Assembly (NCBI GenBank): GCA_050043265.1
Contig: JBHJIR010000098.1
Location: 1 to 18,875 of the forward strand
DNA: 18,875 bases
Source of the DNA: Pelagibius sp050043265
GTDB lineage: Bacteria; Pseudomonadota; Alphaproteobacteria; Kiloniellales; Kiloniellaceae
Reading direction: 5' to 3'
The notes under the pieces were generated by a model that did no database searches, was not told the DNA's origin, and saw nothing but the letters and a program-made list of their open reading frames with translations. Made by a program: the position numbers and the translations under genes. Below, in pieces: positions 8,031 through 15,458 of this stretch (positions are counted from its first letter, which is position 1; the number at the start of each line of letters is the position of its first letter).

Positions 8031-8310
8031 GTCCCGCGAAGTTCCTTTCGTCTGAATGACTTGGAAAGCCGCACAACCCACGGCTGCCGCGCAGATGTAA
8101 AATCCGCCGACATTTAGGGGTAGTTCAGGCGCAATAGTGTAAAGCCGGTGAACAGCTTGGGCGAGACATGGCGCTGATAGCTACGGCGACAGCCGACCAG
8201 AAGGAGACTGCGTTACCGGAGCGATGCATAGACGACAATCTTCCGGCTGAACTCTCGCGACGGCGGCTCTCCCTTTTTAAGCAGACTGGTTCTAAAGCAG
8301 ACTGGGCAAA
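8031..8310. other. Gene-free region upstream of the sigma-54 promoter candidate
   Basis: No coding sequence or RNA gene is supported here. The base composition is less GC-rich than the flanks. A short spaced inverted repeat, ATGT at 8095-8098 and ACAT at 8110-8113, lies about 70-80 bp upstream of the -24/-12 element, where an enhancer-binding activator would be expected; it is too short to call a site. An 11-bp direct repeat AAGCAGACTGG occurs at 8279-8289 and 8295-8305. Confidence 0.4.
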
Positions 8311-8341
8311 GAAAAACGGCGGAGCCTACTGGCCCCGCCGT
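8311..8341 (-). terminator. Intrinsic terminator at the end of the xdh/BMP-transporter operon
   Basis: On the - strand ACGGCGGGGCC, loop AGTA and GGCTCCGCCGT form an 11-bp stem with one G-U pair, followed by TTTTC. It starts about 35 bp after the stop of the BMP protein gene, the last gene of the long - strand operon. Confidence 0.85.
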
Positions 8342-8376
8342 TTCGCGTTTGTGACTGATGCCGATGTAGTAAGGCG

Positions 8377-9483
8377 TTACGCCGACACGCCCTCCACATA
8401 CCAGTCCATGCCGAGCAGGTCGCCGTCGGGGATAGTCTCGCCCGCAGGGACCATCGCCATGCCCTTCTGGTCGTTGATGGGGCCGGCGAAGGGGTGGAGG
8501 TCGCCGGCGACGATGGCCTTGCGCACGCTCTCGGCCGCCTCGACCACCTCGGCCGGGAGCTTGGCGTTGTAGGGCGCCATTTCGACCATGCCCTGCTTGA
8601 AGCCGTCCCAGGTCGCCCCGGATGTCCAGGTGCCGTCCATCACCGCCTGGGTGCGCGCGGTGTAGTAGGGGCCCCAGACGTCCAGGATGGAGGGGGCGTG
8701 CCAGGCCGGCGCGAAGTTGGTCATGTCGGAGGCCTGGCCGAAGCACCACACGCCGCGGCTGGCGGCGGTCTGCACCGGTGCCGGGCTGTCGGTATGCTGG
8801 GTGATGATGTCGCAGCCCTGGTCGATCAGCGCCTTGGTGGCGTCGGCTTCCTTGCCCGGGTCGTACCAGGAGTTCACCCAGACCACCTTGATCTCGGCGT
8901 CGGGGCGCACCTTGCGGGCGGCCAGGATGAAGGCGTTGATGCCGCGCACCACCTCGGGGATCGGGAAGGAGGCGATGTAGCCGAACTTGCCGGTCTTGGT
9001 CAGGTGGCCGGCCATGGTGCCGATGACGGCGCGGCCCTCGTAGAAGCGGGCGCTGTAGATCGACAGGTTATCCAGGGTCTGGATGCCCGTCGCGTGCTCG
9101 AACATCACGTCGGGGAACTGCTTGGCCACCTTCACGGTCTGGTTCATGAAGCCGAAGGAGGTGGTGAAGATCAGCTTGTTGCCGGAGGTGACGAGCTGGC
9201 GGATGACGCGCTCGGCGTCCGGGCCCTCGGCGACGTTTTCGACGTAGGTGGTCTTCACGGCGTCGCCGAATTTCGCCTCGATGGCGCGGCGGCCCAGGTC
9301 GTGGCCGTGGGTCCAGCCGAAATCGCCGATGGGGCCGACGTAGACGAAGCCGATTTTCAGCGGATCGGCGGCAAAGGCAGCCCGCCCCCCCAGAGTGCCG
9401 GCCAGCGACCCGGTCAGCGAGAGGGCGCCCGCCGCGGCGGTGCTGCCCGCCAGGAAACGGCGGCGCGACAGGTTCTTGAACAT
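8377..9483 (-). CDS. BMP family ABC transporter substrate-binding protein (PnrA-like), Tat-exported
   Basis: Periplasmic binding protein of 368 residues in the basic membrane protein (BMP/PnrA) family, whose characterised members bind purine nucleosides and some related compounds. A twin-arginine signal is clear: SRRRFLAG at residues 6-13, a hydrophobic stretch, and a likely cut after AAFAA near residue 39. Family motifs follow: GFVYVGPIGDFGWTHGHD (44-61), GRAVIGTMAGHLTKTGKFGY and HTDSPAPVQTA. The ATG at 9483 has an excellent Shine-Dalgarno, AAGGAGG, six bases upstream, the strongest in the operon, as suits an abundant binding protein. It is the last gene after its permeases and ATPase. Purine base or urate is the likely ligand, inferred from co-transcription with xdhAB. 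Confidence 0.92.
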   Translation of the reverse strand: MFKNLSRRRFLAGSTAAAGALSLTGSLAGTLGGRAAFAADPLKIGFVYVGPIGDFGWTHGHDLGRRAIEAKFGDAVKTTYVENVAEGPDAERVIRQLVTSGNKLIFTTSFGFMNQTVKVAKQFPDVMFEHATGIQTLDNLSIYSARFYEGRAVIGTMAGHLTKTGKFGYIASFPIPEVVRGINAFILAARKVRPDAEIKVVWVNSWYDPGKEADATKALIDQGCDIITQHTDSPAPVQTAASRGVWCFGQASDMTNFAPAWHAPSILDVWGPYYTARTQAVMDGTWTSGATWDGFKQGMVEMAPYNAKLPAEVVEAAESVRKAIVAGDLHPFAGPINDQKGMAMVPAGETIPDGDLLGMDWYVEGVSA

Positions 9484-9511
9484 GAATGCCTCCTTGTTTG
9501 AAATTCGTTGT

Positions 9512-10441
9512 CTAAGTTGATGGCCTAAACGGCTTGCCAAGGCAAGCCGGCGCGTTCAGCCGCCCCTTCCACGGCCCCGCCGCGATGATCGTCAGTACGA
9601 CAATGGTCGCCAGATAGGGCAGCATCGACATGACCTGGGAGGGGATGCCGAGACCGCCGGCCCCTTGCGTGTAGAGCTGGGCGATGGTGACGCCGCCGAA
9701 AAGATAGGCGCCGGCCAGCAGGCGCCAGGGACGCCAGGACGCGAAGACCACCAGGGCCAGCGCGATCCAGCCGCGCCCCGCCGTCATGCCCTCGGTCCAC
9801 AGCGGCGTGTAGGACAGCGACAGGAAGGCGCCGCCCAGGCCTGCCATGGCACCACCGAAGATCACCGCCTTGTAGCGCACGGCGATGACGGCGTAGCCGA
9901 TGGAATGGGCCGAGATATCGGACTCGCCGACAGCACGCAGGATCATCCCGGCGCGCGATTTCTTCAGGAACCAGCCGACGGCGATCACGGCGGCGAGCGA
10001 CAGGTAGACCAGCAGGTCGTGGCCGAAGATCAGCGGGCCGACCAGCGGCAGGTCGCTGACGCCGGGGATGTTCAGCCTGGGCAGCGGCGGCACCGGAATG
10101 CCGACGAAGCCGGCGCCAATGAGCGACGACAGCCCCAGGCCGAAGATGGTCAGCGCCAGGCCGGTGGCCACCTGGTTGGCCGCCAGAGTGAGCGTCAGCA
10201 CGCCGAAGATGAAGGCCATGGCCATGCCGGCGGCGGCCCCGGCGAGGACGCCGAGGCTGCCGGCGCCGGTGGCGACGGTAACCGCGAAGGCGGCGACGGC
10301 GCCCAGGATCATCATGCCCTCGACGCCGAGGTTGAGGACGCCGGACTTTTCCACCACCAGTTCGCCCAGGGCGGCGAAGAGCAGCGGCGTGGCGGCGCTG
10401 ATGACGGTGAGCAGGACGGGGGCGACGATCTCAAAGCTCAT
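9512..10441 (-). CDS. ABC transporter permease, NupQ/YufQ-like (BMP importer)
   Basis: Inner-membrane permease of 309 residues of the branched-chain amino acid/ribose permease superfamily, in the form that pairs with BMP proteins. The diagnostic stretch VEKSGVLNLGVEGMMILGA lies at about residues 29-47, with many hydrophobic segments after it, and GYAVIAVRYKAVIFGGAMAG corresponds to the cytosolic coupling region. The ATG at 10441 is chosen because GGAG lies upstream and the first permease stops 4 bp before it; longer frames read into that gene. The binding-protein gene follows after 28 bp. Confidence 0.9.
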   Translation of the reverse strand: MSFEIVAPVLLTVISAATPLLFAALGELVVEKSGVLNLGVEGMMILGAVAAFAVTVATGAGSLGVLAGAAAGMAMAFIFGVLTLTLAANQVATGLALTIFGLGLSSLIGAGFVGIPVPPLPRLNIPGVSDLPLVGPLIFGHDLLVYLSLAAVIAVGWFLKKSRAGMILRAVGESDISAHSIGYAVIAVRYKAVIFGGAMAGLGGAFLSLSYTPLWTEGMTAGRGWIALALVVFASWRPWRLLAGAYLFGGVTIAQLYTQGAGGLGIPSQVMSMLPYLATIVVLTIIAAGPWKGRLNAPACLGKPFRPST

Positions 10442-10445
10442 GACA

Positions 10446-11546
10446 TTACTCCGCCGCCTGGGCCTGCGGCGCCGCGACACGCCAGCGCAGGCGGTAGCGC
10501 ACCAGGAAGTCGGAGGCCAGCAGGAAGAACAGCAGCAGGCCCTGGAACACACCGGTGACCGCCTGGGGCAGCCCGACCTCCACCTGCGCCGTCTCGCCGC
10601 CGATGTAGCTGAGCGCCATCAGCAGGCCGGAGAGAACGATACCCAGGGGGTTCAGCCGCCCGAGGAAGGCGACGATGATGGCGGTGAAGCCGTAGCCCGG
10701 CGAGATCGAGGGGACGAGTTGGCCGATCGGCCCGGCGACCTCGAAGAGGCCGGCGAGGCCGGCGAGCCCGCCGCTGAGCAGCAGGCAGAACCACACGATG
10801 CGTTTGGCACTGAACCCGGCATAGCGCGCCGCCGCCGGGGCCTGGCCCAGCACCCGCACCTGGAAGCCGACGATGGTGAAGCTCATCAGCACCCAGCCGG
10901 CCACCGCCACGGCCAGGGCGACGAGGGTGCCGAGGTGGAGGCGCGTGCCCGACAGCAGGATCGGCAGCAAGGCGTCGTCGCCGAACATGCGCGACTGCGG
11001 GAAGTTGAAGCCGAGCGGGTCCTTCAAGGGCCCGTAAACCAGCGTCGACAGGAACAGCGTCGCCACGTAGGTCAGCATCAGCGAGGTGAGTATCTCGTTC
11101 ACCCCGAAGCGGGTCTTCAGGAAGGCCGGGATCGCGGCGTAGGCCATGCCGCCGGCAATGCCGGCGCCGCACATCAGCGGCAGGGTGATCCAGTTTTCCT
11201 CGCCCCAGAAGGCCAGCGCCACCGCACCGCCGGCGATGGCCCCCATGGTGAGCTGCCCCTCGGCGCCGATGTTCCACACGTTGGCCCGGAAGCCCACCGC
11301 CAGGCCCACACCGATGAGGATCAGCGGCGCGCCCTTCACGAAGAGCTCGCTCCAGCCGTAAAAGCTGGTGAGCGGCGAGATGAAGATGTTATAGAGCGCC
11401 AGCAGCGGGTCGTAGCCCATGGCGAGGAAGATGAAGAAGCCGTCCTCGACGGTCAGGACCACGGCCAGGAGCGGCGTGGCATAGAGCAGACTGCGCGGAC
11501 TCTCGCGGCGCGGTTCGATCTTCACCAAAGGGGGCTTAAGCGGCAT
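10446..11546 (-). CDS. ABC transporter permease, NupP/YufP-like (BMP importer)
   Basis: The other membrane subunit of the BMP-type importer (366 residues). FRANVWNIGAEGQLTMGAIA at about residues 87-106 is the hallmark of this subfamily, and RFGVNEILTSLMLTYVA follows further on. Eight or more hydrophobic segments are visible after a basic N-terminal tail. GGAGGA five bases before the ATG at 11546 supports that start, which overlaps the end of the ATPase gene by 11 bp (ATGCCGCTTAA), so translation is coupled. It forms a heterodimer with the NupQ-like permease encoded next. Confidence 0.9.
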   Translation of the reverse strand: MPLKPPLVKIEPRRESPRSLLYATPLLAVVLTVEDGFFIFLAMGYDPLLALYNIFISPLTSFYGWSELFVKGAPLILIGVGLAVGFRANVWNIGAEGQLTMGAIAGGAVALAFWGEENWITLPLMCGAGIAGGMAYAAIPAFLKTRFGVNEILTSLMLTYVATLFLSTLVYGPLKDPLGFNFPQSRMFGDDALLPILLSGTRLHLGTLVALAVAVAGWVLMSFTIVGFQVRVLGQAPAAARYAGFSAKRIVWFCLLLSGGLAGLAGLFEVAGPIGQLVPSISPGYGFTAIIVAFLGRLNPLGIVLSGLLMALSYIGGETAQVEVGLPQAVTGVFQGLLLFFLLASDFLVRYRLRWRVAAPQAQAAE

Positions 11547-13086
11547 TGACGTCCTCCTCCGGCGCGAGGCCATGCACGCCGCCCATCAGCAGGCCGATCT
11601 CCTCCACCGAGGCGTCCTTGGTCGTCATGGCGTCGGACAGCACGCCGACGTTGATGACGGCGAGCCGATCGGTGATCGCCAGCAGCTCGTCGAGGTCCTG
11701 GGAGACGACCACGACGGCGACGCCCTCGGCGGCCAGGTCGCTCAGCGCCTGGTGGATCGCCGCCGCCGCCCCGGCATCGACGCCCCAGGTCGGCTGCGAG
11801 ACCACCAGCACCGTCGGCTTTTGCAGGATCTCCCGCCCGACGATGAACTTCTGCAGGTTGCCGCCGGAAAGGCTGCCCGCCGCGGCCGAAGTGCCCGGCG
11901 TGCGCACGTCGAAGGTCTCGACGATCCGGCCGGCAAAGCGCGCCGCCGCGACGGCCCGCACGAAAAGGGCGGACACCAGGCCCAGCCGGTGGTGGGCGCT
12001 GAGGACCGCGTTCTCCACCAGGGTCATGCCGGGCACCGCACCGTGGCCGTTGCGCTCCTCCGGCACCGCGCAGAGCCCCAGCTTGCGGCGCCGGCCGGCG
12101 TCCTGCCGCCCGGCGGCAACGCCGTCGATGCGCAGGGCCGAGGCATGGTCGGCCAGGCTTTCACCGGCCAGCGCCTGCAGCAGTTCGTTCTGGCCGTTGC
12201 CGGCGACCCCGGCGATGCCGAAGACCTCGCCCGCGCGGACCGAGAAGGAGACGTTCTTCAGGTCGGTGCCGTGCACCTCTTCCGATTCCAGGGAGAGGCC
12301 CTCGACCACCAGGCGCGGCTTGCCCCCCTGTTTCTCCAATGGGTCGCCACCGCGGCGCCGGGTCACGGTCTTCAGCTCGGCACCGATCATCAATTGGGCC
12401 ATGGACTTGGCGGTCTCCGCCTTGGGATCGCAGGCCGCCACCACCTTGCCGCCGCGCAGGATGGTGGCGCGGTCGCACAGCGCCTTGATCTCCGCCAGCT
12501 TGTGGGAGATGTAGAGAATCGACACGCCTTCCGACGCGAGCTTGCGCAGCGTCTCAAAGAGCCGCTCGACCTCCTGCGGCGTCAGCACCGAGGTGGGCTC
12601 GTCCATGATGAGGAGTTTCGGGTTCTGCAGCAGGCAGCGCACGATCTCGATGCGTTGGCGCTCACCCACCGACAGGGTGTAAACGTCACGCTCCGGATCC
12701 AGTGGCAGGCCGTAGGCCTGGGAGACCTCGCGCACCCGCCGCGCCAGGGTACCGCGATCCTCGGACCTGTCCATGCCCAGCGCCACGTTCTCCAGCACCG
12801 TCATCGCCTCGAACAGGGAAAAGTGCTGGAACACCATGCCGATGCCCAGCGCCCGGGCGGCGTGCGGGTCGGCGATGGCGACCTGTTCGCCGTTCCAGTG
12901 CAACGTGCCCTCGTCCGGATGCAGCACGCCGTAGATCATCTTCACCAGGGGCGACTTGCCGGCGCCGTTTTCGCCCAGCAGAGCGTGGATCTCGCCCGGC
13001 GCCACGGCGAAGTCCACCTTGTCGTTGGCCAGCACGCCGGGAAAGCGCTTGCTGACGCCCCTTACGTCGAGGCGCGGTGCGGTCAT
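11536..13086 (-). CDS. ABC transporter ATP-binding protein with two nucleotide-binding domains (NupO/YufO/RbsA-like)
   Basis: Cytosolic ATPase of the BMP importer, 516 residues, two fused ABC domains. Domain 1: Walker A GENGAGKSPLV (38-48), Q-loop Gln87, signature LSVGE (138-142), Walker B LLIMDEP (158-164), His195 in the H-loop. Domain 2 (about 265-505) has the degenerate Walker A typical of this family (GVAGNGQNELL), the signature LSGGNLQ, and SQPTWGVD in place of a canonical Walker B. The residue after Ser45 of the first Walker A is proline (codon CCC at 12949-12951) where threonine is nearly universal. The ATG overlaps the xdhB stop by 4 bp (ATGA), tying the transporter to xanthine dehydrogenase expression. 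Confidence 0.92.
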   Translation of the reverse strand: MTAPRLDVRGVSKRFPGVLANDKVDFAVAPGEIHALLGENGAGKSPLVKMIYGVLHPDEGTLHWNGEQVAIADPHAARALGIGMVFQHFSLFEAMTVLENVALGMDRSEDRGTLARRVREVSQAYGLPLDPERDVYTLSVGERQRIEIVRCLLQNPKLLIMDEPTSVLTPQEVERLFETLRKLASEGVSILYISHKLAEIKALCDRATILRGGKVVAACDPKAETAKSMAQLMIGAELKTVTRRRGGDPLEKQGGKPRLVVEGLSLESEEVHGTDLKNVSFSVRAGEVFGIAGVAGNGQNELLQALAGESLADHASALRIDGVAAGRQDAGRRRKLGLCAVPEERNGHGAVPGMTLVENAVLSAHHRLGLVSALFVRAVAAARFAGRIVETFDVRTPGTSAAAGSLSGGNLQKFIVGREILQKPTVLVVSQPTWGVDAGAAAAIHQALSDLAAEGVAVVVVSQDLDELLAITDRLAVINVGVLSDAMTTKDASVEEIGLLMGGVHGLAPEEDVNAA

Positions 13087-15458
13087 GTCCCCTTCCCTTC
13101 CGCTTCCTCACGCAGGCGCTCGGCAGCTTCATCGCGCAAGCGCTCGGCAGCTCCATCGCGCAAGCGCTCAATGGTCATCAGCACCCGCTCCGGCGTCGCC
13201 GGCGCGTCGAGGCGCGGGCAAAGCCGATAGTCGGCCACGCTGGCAATGGCATCGGAAAGCGCGTGCAGCACCGAGATCGCCAGCATCAGCGGCGGCTCGC
13301 CGACCGCCTTGGAGCGGAAAATGGTTTCCTCGCGGTTCGGGCTGTCCTTCAGCAGCGCGACGTTGAAAATTCTGGGTCGGTCGCCGCAGGCCGGAATCTT
13401 GTAGGTCGAGGGCGCGTGGGTGCGCAGGCGGCCCTGGTCGTCCCACCACAGCTCTTCCGTGGTCAGCCAGCCGGCGCCCTGGACGAAGCCGCCCTCGATC
13501 TGGCCCAGGTCCAACGCCGGGTTCAGCGACGCGCCGACGTCGTGCAGGATGTCGACGCGCTCTATGCGGTATTCGCCGGTCAGGGTATCGACGATCACCT
13601 CCGTCGCGGCCGCGCCGTAGGAATAGTAGTAGAAGGGCCGTCCCTGGCCGGCATCGCGGTCCCAGTGAATCTTCGGCGTCTTGTAAAAGCCGGTGGACGA
13701 CAGCGAGACCCGGCCCAAGTAGGCGGCCTCGATGAGTTCGGGGAACGGAATGACCTGATTGCCGGCGCGCACGCGGCCGGGCAGGAATTCGACCTGTTCC
13801 TTCGGCACTTCCCACTGCGCCGCCGCGAAGTCGACGAGCCGCGCCTTGATGGTATCGCAGGCGGCCAGCGCCGCCATGCCGTTGATGTCGGAGCCCGATG
13901 ACGCGGCGGTGGCCGAGGTGTTCGGCACCTTGCCGGTGGAGGTGGCGGTGATCTTCACCTTGTCGATGTCGACCTGGAAGGCCTGGGCCACCACCTGGGC
14001 CACCTTGGTGTAGAGCCCCTGGCCCATCTCGGTGCCGCCGTGGTTCAGGTGCACCGACCCGTCGCGGTAGACATGTACCAGCGCGCCAGCCTGGTTGTAG
14101 GCGGTCAGCGTGAAGGAGATGCCGAACTTCACCGGTGTCAGGGCGATGCCGCGCTTCAGCACCGGCGACGTCTTGTTGAAGGCACGGATTTCATCGCGGC
14201 GACGGTGGTAGTCGCTGGTGGCCTCGAGCTGCGCGATAATCTCCGGCGCGATGTTGTCCTCGACCTGCTGGTGGTAAGGCGTGATGTCGCGGCCCGGGCC
14301 GTAGAGGTTCAGCTTGCGGATCTCCAGCGGGTCCTTGCCCAGGGCGAAGGCGACCTCCTCGATCACCCGCTCGCCGCCGATCATGCCCTGGGGCCCGCCG
14401 AAACCGCGAAAGGCGGTGTGGGAACAGGTATTGGTCTTCAGCGGCGCCGAGATCAGACGCACGTCGGGGAAGTAGTAGCAGTTGTCGGCATGGAACAGCG
14501 TGCGGTCGGTGACCGGGCCGGAGAGATCCGCCGACCAGCCGCAGCGCGCCGCGTAGGTCATATCCACGGCAAGAATGCGGCCGTCGTCGTCGAAGCCGAC
14601 GGCGTAGTCGATGAGGAAGTCGTGGCGCTTTCCGGTGATGACCATGTCGTCGTCGCGGTCCGGGCGGATCTTGGCGGCGCGCCCGGTTTTCTTGGCGACG
14701 ATGGCGGCGACCGCGGCAAAGAGATTGCCCTGGGTCTCCTTGCCGCCGAAGGCGCCGCCCATGCGCCGTACTTCCGTCGTCACCGCGTTGGCCGGCACGC
14801 CCAGCGCCGCGGCGACCATGGTCTGGATCTCCGTCGGGTGCTGGGTCGAGCAGATGACGCGCACCTCGTCGTCCTCGCCGGGGATGGCCAGGGCGATCTG
14901 ACTTTCCAGGTAGAAATGCTCCTGGCCACCGACGGCCATCTGCCCGGTGAGGCGATGCGGCGCGCGCGACAGAGCCGCCGCCGCGTCGCCGCGCTTCAGG
15001 GTCATCGGCTCGGTGACCAGTTCGCCCGCCGCCTTGGCCTCGTCGAAGCTGAGCACCGCCGGCAGCGGATCGTAGTCGATCTCCGCCAGGCGGGCCGCGC
15101 AACGCGCCGCATCGCGGGTCGTCGCCGCCACCACGAAGATTGGCTGGCCGGCGTAGTGCACCACGTCCGCCGCCAGGATCGGTTCGTCGTGGCGGTGGGT
15201 CGGGCTGATATCGTTGACGCCGGGGATGTCGGCGGCGGTCAGCACCAGGACGCCCCCCTCGACGGCGCGCACCGCCGCCAGATCGACTTGACGCAGCCGC
15301 GCGTGGGCGACGGTGGACAGGCCGAGACAGAGATGCAGCAGCCCCTGCGGTTCGGGCAGATCGTCCACATAGGCCGCCGCGCCCGCCACATGCTTGTGGC
15401 CGCTGTCGTGCCGCTGGGCACTGTGCACCCCGCCCTTGCTCGCCATCTGTCCGCTCAT
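13083..15458 (-). CDS. xdhB: Xanthine dehydrogenase, molybdopterin-binding large subunit
   Basis: Large subunit (791 residues) of the bacterial heterotetrameric xanthine dehydrogenase. It binds the molybdenum cofactor and hydroxylates hypoxanthine and xanthine to urate. Active-site segments: GGQEHFYLESQ (Gln179), the glycine-rich RRMGGAFGGKE (231-241), the substrate arginine Arg351 in HTAFRGFGGPQG, and the catalytic Glu721 in GEPPLMLA. The start ATG at 15458 overlaps the xdhA stop by one base (TGATG) and gives MSGQMASKGG; longer frames read into xdhA. The C-terminus carries a repetitive, highly charged tail (about residues 764-791: AERLRDGA, AERLRDEA, AERLREEA) encoded by 24-bp tandem repeats. 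XdhC, needed to insert the sulfurated cofactor, is not next to it; the transporter ATPase occupies that place. Confidence 0.95.
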   Translation of the reverse strand: MSGQMASKGGVHSAQRHDSGHKHVAGAAAYVDDLPEPQGLLHLCLGLSTVAHARLRQVDLAAVRAVEGGVLVLTAADIPGVNDISPTHRHDEPILAADVVHYAGQPIFVVAATTRDAARCAARLAEIDYDPLPAVLSFDEAKAAGELVTEPMTLKRGDAAAALSRAPHRLTGQMAVGGQEHFYLESQIALAIPGEDDEVRVICSTQHPTEIQTMVAAALGVPANAVTTEVRRMGGAFGGKETQGNLFAAVAAIVAKKTGRAAKIRPDRDDDMVITGKRHDFLIDYAVGFDDDGRILAVDMTYAARCGWSADLSGPVTDRTLFHADNCYYFPDVRLISAPLKTNTCSHTAFRGFGGPQGMIGGERVIEEVAFALGKDPLEIRKLNLYGPGRDITPYHQQVEDNIAPEIIAQLEATSDYHRRRDEIRAFNKTSPVLKRGIALTPVKFGISFTLTAYNQAGALVHVYRDGSVHLNHGGTEMGQGLYTKVAQVVAQAFQVDIDKVKITATSTGKVPNTSATAASSGSDINGMAALAACDTIKARLVDFAAAQWEVPKEQVEFLPGRVRAGNQVIPFPELIEAAYLGRVSLSSTGFYKTPKIHWDRDAGQGRPFYYYSYGAAATEVIVDTLTGEYRIERVDILHDVGASLNPALDLGQIEGGFVQGAGWLTTEELWWDDQGRLRTHAPSTYKIPACGDRPRIFNVALLKDSPNREETIFRSKAVGEPPLMLAISVLHALSDAIASVADYRLCPRLDAPATPERVLMTIERLRDGAAERLRDEAAERLREEAEGKGT
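13109..13170 (-). repeat. 24-bp in-frame tandem repeat at the 3' end of xdhB
   Basis: Two full units at 13116-13139 and 13140-13163 differ at a single base, and partial, decayed units flank both. Read on the - strand, 24 bp equals eight codons, so the repeat adds eight-residue blocks of the type AERLRDEA to the XdhB C-terminus. It ends just before the purine-rich ribosome-binding site of the ATPase gene. Confidence 0.85.

Noticed and set aside
8279..8305. Direct repeat AAGCAGACTGG, two copies with 16-bp period
   Set aside because: Only two short copies, without palindromic symmetry or clear position relative to a promoter; not called as a regulatory site.
8168..8572. Possible small + strand gene in the gap before the BMP protein gene
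   Set aside because: More than half overlaps the BMP gene in antisense, it crosses that operon's terminator hairpin, and it has no ribosome-binding site or recognisable domain.
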